Assembly: GCA_026225275.1 (NCBI GenBank)
Contig: JAMFSL010000134.1
Span: 1 to 64,000 of the forward strand
Reading direction: 5' to 3'
DNA from: Puia dinghuensis
GTDB lineage: Bacteria; Bacteroidota; Bacteroidia; Chitinophagales; Chitinophagaceae
DNA length: 64,000 nt
The notes under the pieces are model-generated. The model did no database searches and was not told where the DNA came from. It saw only the letters and a list, made by a program, of their open reading frames with translations. Position numbers and translations under genes: made by a program. Positions 19,728-30,200 of the stretch are shown here, piece after piece (within the stretch, counting starts at the first letter, position 1; every line of letters starts with the position of its first letter).

Positions 19728-22700
19728 ATGGTACCGGATAATAATTATAACGGTTTGGAACTGGCCATCATTGGCATGTCCGGCCTGTTCGTGGAAAGCA
19801 GGGACCATCGGATGTATTGGGAACATCTCAAAAACGGGAAAGAACTGATACATGCCTATAGTAATGAACAGCTGCGGGAATCAGGAGTTCCTGAAAAAAT
19901 ATTGCAGGACGATCGCTATGTCAGATCGGTTGGAATAGTTGACAATAAAGATCTGTTCGATCATCCATTTTTCGGTTATAGTACAGTGGAAGCTCAGCTA
20001 ATGAACCCTCAGACAAGATTATTGCATGAGCTATGCTGGAAGGCGCTGGATGACGCAGGCTATTCCTCCTTTATCGACAAGGAAAAGATCGGTTTGTTCG
20101 CCGGTGCCTCCGCTGACGACAATTGGAAGATTCATGCTTATAAAAATGCGTCGAATGCCGGCATCGATCCATTTTACCTGAATATACTGGCGGACAAAAA
20201 TTTCATCAGCACTTTGGTGGCCTATAAGCTGAATTTGCGGGGACCTGCCATCTATCTCGACACGGCGTGCTCGACTTCTTTAGTTGCGGTGCATTTGGCC
20301 TGCCGGAGTTTGCTGACCAGGGAATGCAGAATCGCTCTGGCAGGGGCCGTATCTGTAAAGTCGGTCAGGAGGAAAGGATATTTATATCAGGAAGGGATGG
20401 TTTCGTCGAAGGACGGACATTGCAGAACATTCGATGCAGATGCCAGCGGTACGGCCTCCGGAGAAGGAGGGGGGGTCGTAGTTTTGAAAAGATTAACCGA
20501 GGCTATTAGCGACAGAGATCATATTTATGCCGTTATACGCTCCACAGCTTCCAATAACGACGGAAACCTAAAAGTGGGATATGCTGCACCGGGTATAAAA
20601 GGGCAGGCTGAATGTATTCTGGCTGCCCGAAAACTGGCGGGCATTCCCGCGGAAAGCATCGGTTATATTGAGGCTCATGGTACGGCGACCCGGCTGGGTG
20701 ATGCGGTGGAGATAAGTGCCTTGAATGAGGCCTTCGGTGGAGACGGGAAAAATAAATATTGTGCAATAGGATCAGTAAAATCCAATATCGGACACCTGGA
20801 TGTGGCTGCTGGTATAGCAGGATTGATAAAAACGGCGCTTTCCCTGCAGTATAGGCAGATCCCCGCAAGTCTGCACTTTAAGACGCCGAATCCGGAAATC
20901 GATTTTGCCGCCGGTCCCTTTTACGTTAATACGCTCTTGAAAAAATGGCAACCCAACGGCGACTTTCCGCTTCGCGCCGGTATCAGTTCATTTGGAATAG
21001 GAGGTACTAATGTCCATGGTATCCTGGAAGAAGCTCCTGTTCCGGCAACCATGGATCCGGGCAGGGAATATCACTTGCTGACTGTCTCTGCCAAAACGGA
21101 AGCGGCCCTGATCCGCTACCTCGATGGATTAAGGGACTTCCTGAAAGGAAACCCAGATATCAACCCTGCAGATATGGCTTTTTCCCTTCAGGTGGGGCGT
21201 AAACATTTCAGCTACCGAAAATCCCTGGTATATAAAAAAATATCCGAATTGTTGCCATGGCTTGACAGGGATAATGTTAAGGAGGGTGTTTCACGCAGTA
21301 TGGAACGCGACAGAGCGCTGGTTTTTATGTTTCCGGGCCAGGGAACTCAATATATGACCATGGGGGCGGATCTATTCAAAACAGAGCCCGTTTTCAGGTC
21401 GATCATGGAAAAGGGATTTTCTGTTATTGAAAATTTGACCGGTACACGATACGATGGGATATTGTATGGAGAGGCAGCCGACCGCGACCGGATCAACGAG
21501 ACCAAATATACCCAACCCCTGCTTTTCCTAGTGGAGTATGCACTAGCCAATCTGTTGATCTCGTTCGGGATCACTCCTCAATATATGATCGGGCATAGTA
21601 TCGGGGAATATGTCGCCGCCTGCGTCAGCGGAGTATTTAGTTTCGAAGATGCTTTAAGAATAATCATAAAGCGCGCGGAATTGATGAATGGCCTGGAACA
21701 GGGCGCTATGTTAAGCGTTCCGATCAGCCCGGAGGAAGCCGGGCATCTGCTGGCCGGGAAAGGCATCTACCTGTCGGCAATCAATAGCCCGGAGCAAATC
21801 GTTTTGTCCGGTGATTTGAAATCAGCGGATCTGTTGGCGGAAAAATTGAATAATCTTCATATTCCCTTCACCAGGCTCCGGACTTCTCATGCTTTTCACT
21901 CGGGTATGCTGGACGACATTCTGGAACAATTCAGGCGGGAATGGGATCATGTAACGCTAAAACCACTGCGGATTCCCTTTATTTCTAATCTGACAGGGGA
22001 ATTTATCAGGGAAGAGGAAGCTCTAAGCCCGGAATATTGGGTAAGTCACATGAGAGAAACGGTAAGGTTTTCGAAAGGCGTTAAAACATTATTGGCCGCA
22101 AGTCCGTCTGCGGCGTATATTGAGGTCGGCGCGGGAAATTCCCTCGCCAATTTCGTCAGACAACAGATGCCGGGAGCGCAGCCTCCTTTTATCAACATAA
22201 TGCGTTCTTATAAGGAAACGGGGAGCGATATGGCCTGTCTGCTGAAAGGAATGGGAATATTGTGGGCCAACGGCTACGATATGAACTGGGAATCATATTA
22301 TAAAGGTGAAAGGAGAGCAAGGGTCCCGCTGCCATCCTATTCATTTGAGCCTTTATCACACGCGGCGGCGGTAGATCCGTTCGACAATGGCCTGCTTACA
22401 GGCATGAATCTCGTAAATCATGAAAAAACTTTTGTCCGGGTTTATTATCCATCCTGGAAGCGAAGTATTTTGAATCCGGTGGATAAAAAGGACAAGAACA
22501 GGATTTTCCTTTTTCTGACATCCGGCAATGCATGGCTGGAGTCTCTGCGGCAAGAATTGCTTACAGGCAATAACAGGATCGTAGAAATACTCAGCGGCGG
22601 AGCATATGAAAAAATATCAAAAGACAAATTCGTCATGGATCCTTGCCAAGCCATTCATTTTACCCGGTTGGCGGATGACCTTAAGAAGGACGACGTCTTA

Positions 22701-24230
22701 TTTACGGATATGATCTATGCATGGGGAATGGACGCAGGTCCGGATCTGGAATTGAACGAGCGGAACGAAGCATTTAATATTGCCTACCTGGGATTGGTAA
22801 GGATACTGCAATCTGTCCGGAAGAATGATCATTTTACCCGGCAGAATATTATTATTCTTACGGACGGCCTGCATATAGTGACAGGAGATGAGAAAGGTTC
22901 CGTTACACAATCTTTACTGCTTGGGCTCATGAATGTTCTTCCGCAGGAATATCCTCTTACGGGCATGAATATAGACGTGGATCGAAAAGACAATGGCGGA
23001 AGTACCCGGCTTTTGGCAAGGGAGATCCTCTGTAATGCCGGGACAGGCGATCGGATCATCGCGCACAGGAATGGCCACAGATGGATAATAGACTATCAGC
23101 CCGATACTATTTCCCTTGAAAAAGGAGACAGCCTCATTAAAAAAGAAGCGACTGTCCTGATAACCGGAGGACTGGGAAACCTGGGGTTTACTTTGGCAAA
23201 GTACCTGTTACACTCCTATCAGGCCAAAATCATTTTAATAGGCCGAAAAAAAATGGCCGAACAGAAAAACGGTGACGACCCGAATGCGGATGAATGGTCC
23301 CGGAGGCTCGGTTATCTTCAGACTATTAGCAATAACGTACAATATATTCAGGCTGATGTTTCCGATAGAGGGCAACTGGAAGAAGCCGTCGTTCGGATAG
23401 AGAATATCTGGGGTCCGGTTCAGGGCGTCATCCACACGGCCGGCATCCTCGATCCGGCCTCTTTCCAATTCATCCAGGACATTGATACCGAGAAGTCGGT
23501 TGCGATGTTTGCGCCTAAAGTTAAAGGCATACAGAATATTTACGATGTTTTTAAGACACGTATGCCTGAATTTGTATGGATCAGTTCCAGCCTTTCATGC
23601 ATTTTGGGCGGCCTTGGTTTTAGCGCATATGCTTCTGCCAATCTCTTCATGGACCATTTCGTTTTATCCAAAGCCGGGGAATTGCCGGCATGGCGTTGTA
23701 TGGATTTGACCGGACTTAGCTATAAGAGCGACGAAACAAGCCGTGATGAGATCAGTCTGAATATACCGGAACTGATTCAATTATTTGAATGGAGCCTGTC
23801 TGTCAACAAGAACGCAGTCGCGCTGGGCATGAAAGACGATCTTTCTGTCAGGATGGAAAAGGCTTACCGGATACGAAACGACTCGGTTTCCGGGGTTACG
23901 AAGCAGGAAGTTGCAACCGACCGGCAGGAACGCCCCGGACTCCTTAGCGCATATTCAGCTCCTGAAACGGAGACGGAATCGGTATTGAAAGACATTTTCG
24001 AAGATTTTTTCAGTGTCGAACCGATAGGGATTGATGATGACTTCTTCCAACTGGGCGGCGATTCATTAAAAGGAATGATGCTGCTGAAGAGGATCCGAAA
24101 ACGGTTTGACGTAAAATTTCCGCTGCATGAATTTTTTCAAAAAGCGACGATACGCGCCCTGGCGTCTAAGCTCGATGAGATGTCAGACGTAGCGTCTGCT
24201 TTTGAGCTAAAAAATGAGATTACCATATAG
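19728..24230 (+). CDS. Type I polyketide synthase module, KS-AT-KR-ACP
   Basis: This single 1500-residue module adds one malonate unit to the peptide. KS (about 12-430) has the active Cys181 in DTACSTS, the His in EAHGTAT and the Lys/His motif KSNIGH. AT (about 530-850) has GHSIGEY and the substrate motif HAFH, which is the malonyl-CoA type. KR (from about 1140) has the nucleotide-binding GGLGNLG and the active Tyr and Asn in AYASAN, so it should be active. ACP Ser1446 lies in GGDSLKG. There is no dehydratase, enoylreductase or methyltransferase, so the expected product is a beta-hydroxy acid unit. Because it follows an aromatic NRPS module, it should form a 4-amino-3-hydroxy (statine-like) residue. 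The C-terminal tail (ELKNEITI) precedes a TubC-docked NRPS. Confidence 0.96.
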   Translation: MVPDNNYNGLELAIIGMSGLFVESRDHRMYWEHLKNGKELIHAYSNEQLRESGVPEKILQDDRYVRSVGIVDNKDLFDHPFFGYSTVEAQLMNPQTRLLHELCWKALDDAGYSSFIDKEKIGLFAGASADDNWKIHAYKNASNAGIDPFYLNILADKNFISTLVAYKLNLRGPAIYLDTACSTSLVAVHLACRSLLTRECRIALAGAVSVKSVRRKGYLYQEGMVSSKDGHCRTFDADASGTASGEGGGVVVLKRLTEAISDRDHIYAVIRSTASNNDGNLKVGYAAPGIKGQAECILAARKLAGIPAESIGYIEAHGTATRLGDAVEISALNEAFGGDGKNKYCAIGSVKSNIGHLDVAAGIAGLIKTALSLQYRQIPASLHFKTPNPEIDFAAGPFYVNTLLKKWQPNGDFPLRAGISSFGIGGTNVHGILEEAPVPATMDPGREYHLLTVSAKTEAALIRYLDGLRDFLKGNPDINPADMAFSLQVGRKHFSYRKSLVYKKISELLPWLDRDNVKEGVSRSMERDRALVFMFPGQGTQYMTMGADLFKTEPVFRSIMEKGFSVIENLTGTRYDGILYGEAADRDRINETKYTQPLLFLVEYALANLLISFGITPQYMIGHSIGEYVAACVSGVFSFEDALRIIIKRAELMNGLEQGAMLSVPISPEEAGHLLAGKGIYLSAINSPEQIVLSGDLKSADLLAEKLNNLHIPFTRLRTSHAFHSGMLDDILEQFRREWDHVTLKPLRIPFISNLTGEFIREEEALSPEYWVSHMRETVRFSKGVKTLLAASPSAAYIEVGAGNSLANFVRQQMPGAQPPFINIMRSYKETGSDMACLLKGMGILWANGYDMNWESYYKGERRARVPLPSYSFEPLSHAAAVDPFDNGLLTGMNLVNHEKTFVRVYYPSWKRSILNPVDKKDKNRIFLFLTSGNAWLESLRQELLTGNNRIVEILSGGAYEKISKDKFVMDPCQAIHFTRLADDLKKDDVLFTDMIYAWGMDAGPDLELNERNEAFNIAYLGLVRILQSVRKNDHFTRQNIIILTDGLHIVTGDEKGSVTQSLLLGLMNVLPQEYPLTGMNIDVDRKDNGGSTRLLAREILCNAGTGDRIIAHRNGHRWIIDYQPDTISLEKGDSLIKKEATVLITGGLGNLGFTLAKYLLHSYQAKIILIGRKKMAEQKNGDDPNADEWSRRLGYLQTISNNVQYIQADVSDRGQLEEAVVRIENIWGPVQGVIHTAGILDPASFQFIQDIDTEKSVAMFAPKVKGIQNIYDVFKTRMPEFVWISSSLSCILGGLGFSAYASANLFMDHFVLSKAGELPAWRCMDLTGLSYKSDETSRDEISLNIPELIQLFEWSLSVNKNAVALGMKDDLSVRMEKAYRIRNDSVSGVTKQEVATDRQERPGLLSAYSAPETETESVLKDIFEDFFSVEPIGIDDDFFQLGGDSLKGMMLLKRIRKRFDVKFPLHEFFQKATIRALASKLDEMSDVASAFELKNEITI

Positions 24231-24274
24231 TATTCAACGTCGAAGCTGCATTTTAAAATAAACCCCTGGACGTG

Positions 24275-27200
24275 ATGGAAAACTTTATACGCGAACTTAA
24301 AGAGAAAAATATTCTCATCTCTTTGGACAAAAGCGACTTGAAAATACTCTTCAATGGCGATAAGCTGCCGGCGGATCTGATCGACAAACTAAGAGACCAA
24401 AAAGATCAGCTGGTAGAATACTTGTCCGGACAGCAGGAAATGGTTAACACCATTCAACCGGCCTCCCCCCGCGAATCATATCCATTGTCTTCTTCGCAGC
24501 GGATTTTATGGTCGTTGTGCCAGCTTCCGGAGGCGAATATTGCTTATAATATGCCAGGAGCTTATATGATAGAAGGGGCATTGGACCGGCAGGCATTGGA
24601 GTATTCCGTAAGATCGCTTATACAAAGGCATGAAAGTCTTCGGACAGTATTCAGGGAAAATGATCGGAACGAAGTAATGCAGTTTATCTGTCCTGTTGAA
24701 GCGGCGGGGTGTCAGATCGATTATCTCGATCTTCGGAGACAGGATGAGACCGGAGATCAAATAAACGGCCTTGTCAAATCTTGTTATGCAAAAACTTTCG
24801 ATCTTTCCAGGGGACCGTTGATAAGGATCTCGTTGTTCCGGATCACTGATGTTAAGTGGTTGCTTATAAATGTCATGCACCATATCATCAGTGATAATTG
24901 GTCGATGGGAATCTTAATCCGGGAACTTTTGATACTTTATAATGAACATGCGGGAAATGTAAAAGCTTCCTTGCCTCCTCTGCGGATACAATACAAAGAC
25001 TATGCTGTCTGGCAGCAACGGGAGTTAAGCGGCCAGTTTCTTCTGGATCATTTGCAATACTGGAAAAGTCAATTTGAAGGAGATTTACCCGTGCTGGATC
25101 TCCCCGTTTCAAAACCCCGCCCTCCGGTAAGGACATATGCCGGCCATACGATGAACATTAACGTGCCGGCCGATCTATATAAAGGCCTCAAGCTCCTTTG
25201 CATGGAACATGGATCGACTCTGTTCATGGGTTTACTGTCTGCCGTAAATGTATTGTTATTTAAATACAGCGGTGCCGGGGACATAATAATAGGTACCCCT
25301 GTTGCGGGAAGAGAACACCTCGACCTTGAAGACCAGATAGGTTATTTTATCAATACGGTTGCCTTGAGGACAAGATTCTCGGGCGATGACAGTTTCCTGG
25401 AACTGCTGGATCGGGTTAGGCTGAACACTTTACAGGCATATGAGCACCAGGCATACCCTTTTGATATTTTGCTCGACCAGTTACAGATTAGGCGGGATAT
25501 GCGGAGAAATGCCCTTTTTGATGTTTTAGTGGATTTCCTGGATGGCAGGAACGTTTCCAAGGTACATAGCCGGGGACAGGGAGAGCTGAAGGTCAGCGCC
25601 TATCAGACCGGTGAATACCTTGTCAGCAAATTCGATTTATCATTTATCTTCTCTGAATATGCGGATGGACTGAACTTGTCTTTGGAATACAATACTGATT
25701 TATTTGACCAGGAGACCATCGCGGTCTTTTGCAACCATTTCGAAAGGGTCCTTGCCTCTATCGTCGTTGATTCATCTTCACCTGTCGGGCAGCTGAGCCT
25801 GGTCAGCAGCTCCGAAAAAACTCTCCTTACCGAAACCTTTAATGCTTTATACGATAATCCTGCTGATTATGTGCCGGTGACCTCCTTGTTTGCAGAGCAG
25901 GCTATTCATGCGCCTGCATCCATCGCCCTCGAGTCCCGAATGGGTTGCATGACCTATAAAGAGTTGAATGAAACGTCGGGTCGCTTAGCCGGTTATCTGA
26001 AAAAAATGTACACTATTGAGCCGGATCATCTGGTGGGTATTATGATGGACAGATCGGAAAATATGATCATAGCCATATTGGCCGTATTGCGCGCTGGCGG
26101 AGCCTATGTGCCGATAGATCCCGCTTATCCGGTAGCCAGAAAAAAGTATATAATGGAAGACGCCGGCATCCGCATCCTAATAACGCAGAGCGATTTTATC
26201 TTTGACCTGGACTATTTTGAAGGCAATACATTCGCCGTCGATGTGCAATTAGACGCCATTCCAACGCAGGAAGACGTTCCGGAAACGGAATTTCTTCCCG
26301 ACAAGCTTGCATATGTGATCTATACATCGGGATCAACCGGTCAACCGAAAGGTTGCGCAATCACGATGGGTAATCTTTCGAATTATATACAATGGGCGAA
26401 CTCATATTACTTCGGGAACGCCAGCCATCCTGATTTCGGGTTATTTACTTCCCTATCCTTCGATCTCACTGTCACAAGCATATTTTGCCCATTGACGCTT
26501 GGTGGGAAATTATTTATTTATGGTCAGCAGGAAACGTTACAGGACATTTTACAGGACAATTTTAACGGAAGTCATCATTTGACGGCAATAAAGCTTACTC
26601 CTTCACATATTAATTTATTGAAGGATATGGAACTATGCTGTTCTGCCATTCAATGGGCCATCGTCGGAGGCGAGAAGGTCACAGTCGCGACTATCAAAAT
26701 ACTGAGGCAGATCAATCCGTCTATGGAAATCTTTAACGAGTATGGCCCGACGGAAACCACGGTAGGTTGCATTGTGAAACAACTGACGGATGAATCTCCG
26801 GTTATGATAGGGCGTCCTATTGCAGGAACCGCTGTTTATATATTTGATCAGGGATTCACACTTTGCCCTGTAGGAATTCCGGGTGAAATCTGTATTGCCG
26901 GAGTCGGCGTCGGACGGGAATATTTACGCAATCCTGCATTGACTGCGGAAAAGTTCGTGGCGAACCCTTTTAAGCAAGGTGAAAGGATGTATAAAACGGG
27001 CGATCTGGGCAAATGGTTGGCGGATGGCAATATCGAATTTATCGGGCGAAAGGATGACCAGGTAAAAATACGTGGGTACCGGATAGAGACCGGCGAAGTT
27101 GAAAACGTCCTTTTATCTCATCATGATATCGAGTCCGCATTAGTCCTGCCTTATATAAGCCATTCCGGGGCAAATGAATTAATTGCATATATTGGTAGCA

Positions 27201-30200
27201 GAAATCATCTGCCGATAGCTGATCTGCGCCGCTTTTTAACTATTAAGCTGCCCGCCTATATGTTGCCGGATCACTTTATCCTATTGAATGAATTGCCGTT
27301 GACGCCCAACGGCAAGGTAGAGCGTAAAAATCTTCCTCCGGCCAATGGGCGGTCATTGAATGCAGGAAACGAATATTTTCCTCCCCGCAATGAAACCGAG
27401 TCAAAGCTGGTCGCGATCTGGCAGGAAATCCTCGGAAAGGAAAGGATCGGAATTAAAGATAATTTTTTTGACTTGGGCGGCCATAGCTTAAAAGCAACCA
27501 GGCTGGCAAGCCAGATCCATAAAGAATTTGAAGTTAAAGCTGAACTAAAAGATCTTTTTTCCCATACGATTCTGGAGGATCAGGCCAGATGGATAAAACA
27601 GGCTGGCAACGCTTCCTTTACGGAAATTAATCCGGCAAAAGTGCAGGCAGGATATCCACTATCCTCTTCCCAGCGAAGACTATGGGTTTTAAGCCAATTT
27701 GAAGAGGCTAATGTAAGCTATAATATACCAGGGGCATATATATTCGAAGGAGACCTCGATCTGCGTGCATTACAATATTCTTTTAAAACCATCGTGGAAC
27801 GGCATGAAATTCTAAGGACGGTCTTCAGGAGCACTGACAACGGAGAAATTTTCCAATTCGTAAATTCCTCCGGAGGAGCCGGCCAGGAGATTGAATGCCT
27901 TGATTTCAGGAACGATGGATTGCCAGCTGAAAAGATAAGAGATCGGGTGCAGTCAATGTATTCTGTGCCTTTTGATCTTGTCGAAGGCCCTTTGTTTCGG
28001 GCCGGTTTGTACAGATTAAAGGAAGATAAATGGATTTTTAGCTATGTTATGCATCACATCATCAGCGATGGATGGTCTATGGAGATCCTCATGGACGAAT
28101 TGATGCAGTTATACAATTCCGGTCTTTCCGGAAAAGGAGATCCTTTGCCTTTTTTACGTATTCAATATAAGGACTATGCGGTCTGGCAGCAGGAACAATT
28201 GACAGGCGAGCAACTGAGCTACCACAAAGCTTACTGGCTCGATCAATTCAGCGGCGAGCTCCCGGTTTTGGAATTGCCCGAGGACCGGCCACGTCCTGCA
28301 ATCAAGACCTATGATGCCGGCTCAATTACGAAAAGGATGGACCCGGCGGTAAGCAAAAAAATAATCGATTACGTACACGACCAGGGTTGTACCTTATTCA
28401 TGGGCTTATTGGCAGCTGTTGGCACACTTCTGCACCGGTATACTCATCAGGAAGATATTATCATCGGTACGCCCATAGCAGGACGCGATCATGCGGACCT
28501 GGAAGATCAGATCGGCTTTTATGCCAATACCCTGGCTTTGAGGATCCGGATCAAAACGGAAGACAGCTTTAAAAGCTTGCTCGGAAAGGCAAAGGAAATA
28601 ACTTTCAGGGCCCACCAGCATCAGATATACCCATTTGACGAATTGGTGAAAGAGCTTCATCTCCATCGTGACGCGAGCAGAAATCCTCTGTTCGATGTGC
28701 AGGTGATCCTCAATGACGATGTAGGTACCCGAAAAACGAAAGGCTTCGACGGGCTCGCCGTTTCAGGCTATGGAGAGGCGGAAAAGCTGCATTGTGTATT
28801 CGATATGGTCTTTACCTTTACCCGGGTTGGCGACGGGTTGCACTTGCATATTATCTATAACAGGGATATCTACGATAAACAGTCAGTACTCAGAATGGCC
28901 GGCCATTTGGAGGGACTGCTGGAAGCAATCGCGATATCGCCGGATCATCCGACCGGTCAGCTTGATTATCTTGCTGTAAATGAGAAGAATCTTCTTTTGT
29001 CAGAGTTTAACCGGCAAATACTTCCGGTTCCGCCACATCTGACCTTGACGCATCTGTTTGAAAGCAGTGCTGAGAGATCGGCAGAAAATATTGCCGTCGT
29101 TTCCGGAGAAACGCGCCTTACCTACCAACAGCTTAATGACAAAGCCAATCTCCTGGCAGGTCATTTGCGCGAAACATATGGGGTCCGGCCGGACGATATC
29201 GTTGGTATTATGATGGACAGAAGCGAAAAAATGATCATAAGCATTTTGGCTGTCCTGAAAGCGGGCGCAGCATATGTACCTATTGCACCGGAGTATCCGG
29301 AAATCCGTAAGGATTATATTATCACAGATGCCGGAATCAAAGTGGTGATCACGGAGACGGCGTGTATTTTCGATCTTCCGTTCTTTCGGGGACATATTTT
29401 CGCCATCGATGTCCAGTTAGACACGCTTAAAATTAGTTCCAACGGACCCGCCGTCAGCATCAAACCGAACAATTTGGCTTATGTGATCTATACATCCGGA
29501 TCCACAGGGGAACCCAAAGGGGTAATGATCGAACATTCAGGGATAGTTAATACGATCCTTTCCCAAAACCGGATTTTTGACATTGACGAGCACCATAAAG
29601 GGCTTCAGTTCGCATCACTGTCTTTTGATGCGTCGGTCTCTGAAATATTTACCATACTATCCTGCGGTGCCGCGCTGTATATAGTTGATGAGGAGACAAA
29701 GAAAAACCCTATGGCATTCGAATCTTATATGAATAAATGGGAAATTGATTTCGCTACGATCCCGCCTGCTTATCAGAAATTGCTTCGGATGGAAAAGTTA
29801 CTGACCCTGAAAAAACTGATCACAGCGGGGGAAGCGGCTGATATCGAAAAATTACTGGAATTTTCGTTCCGTAGCAAGGTCTTCAACGCATATGGTCCAA
29901 CCGAAGCAAGTATCTGTGCATCTGTTTTTTGTCTGCATAAGACCGGGATGGGAACGAAAAGATCGGTGCCGATCGGCGCCCCGATTTTCAATACGGCTGC
30001 TTATATTCTTGATGCCGTGGGCGGTCTCGTCCCCATAGGAGTGATCGGTGAGATCCATCTTGCAGGAATAGGCCTGGCCAGAGGCTATTTGAACAGACCT
30101 GATCTTACCAAGGAGAAATTTGTACGCAATCCCTTCCTGGAAGGTGAAATAATGTACAGAACCGGCGACCTGGGCCGGTGGCTTCCGGATGGAAATATCG

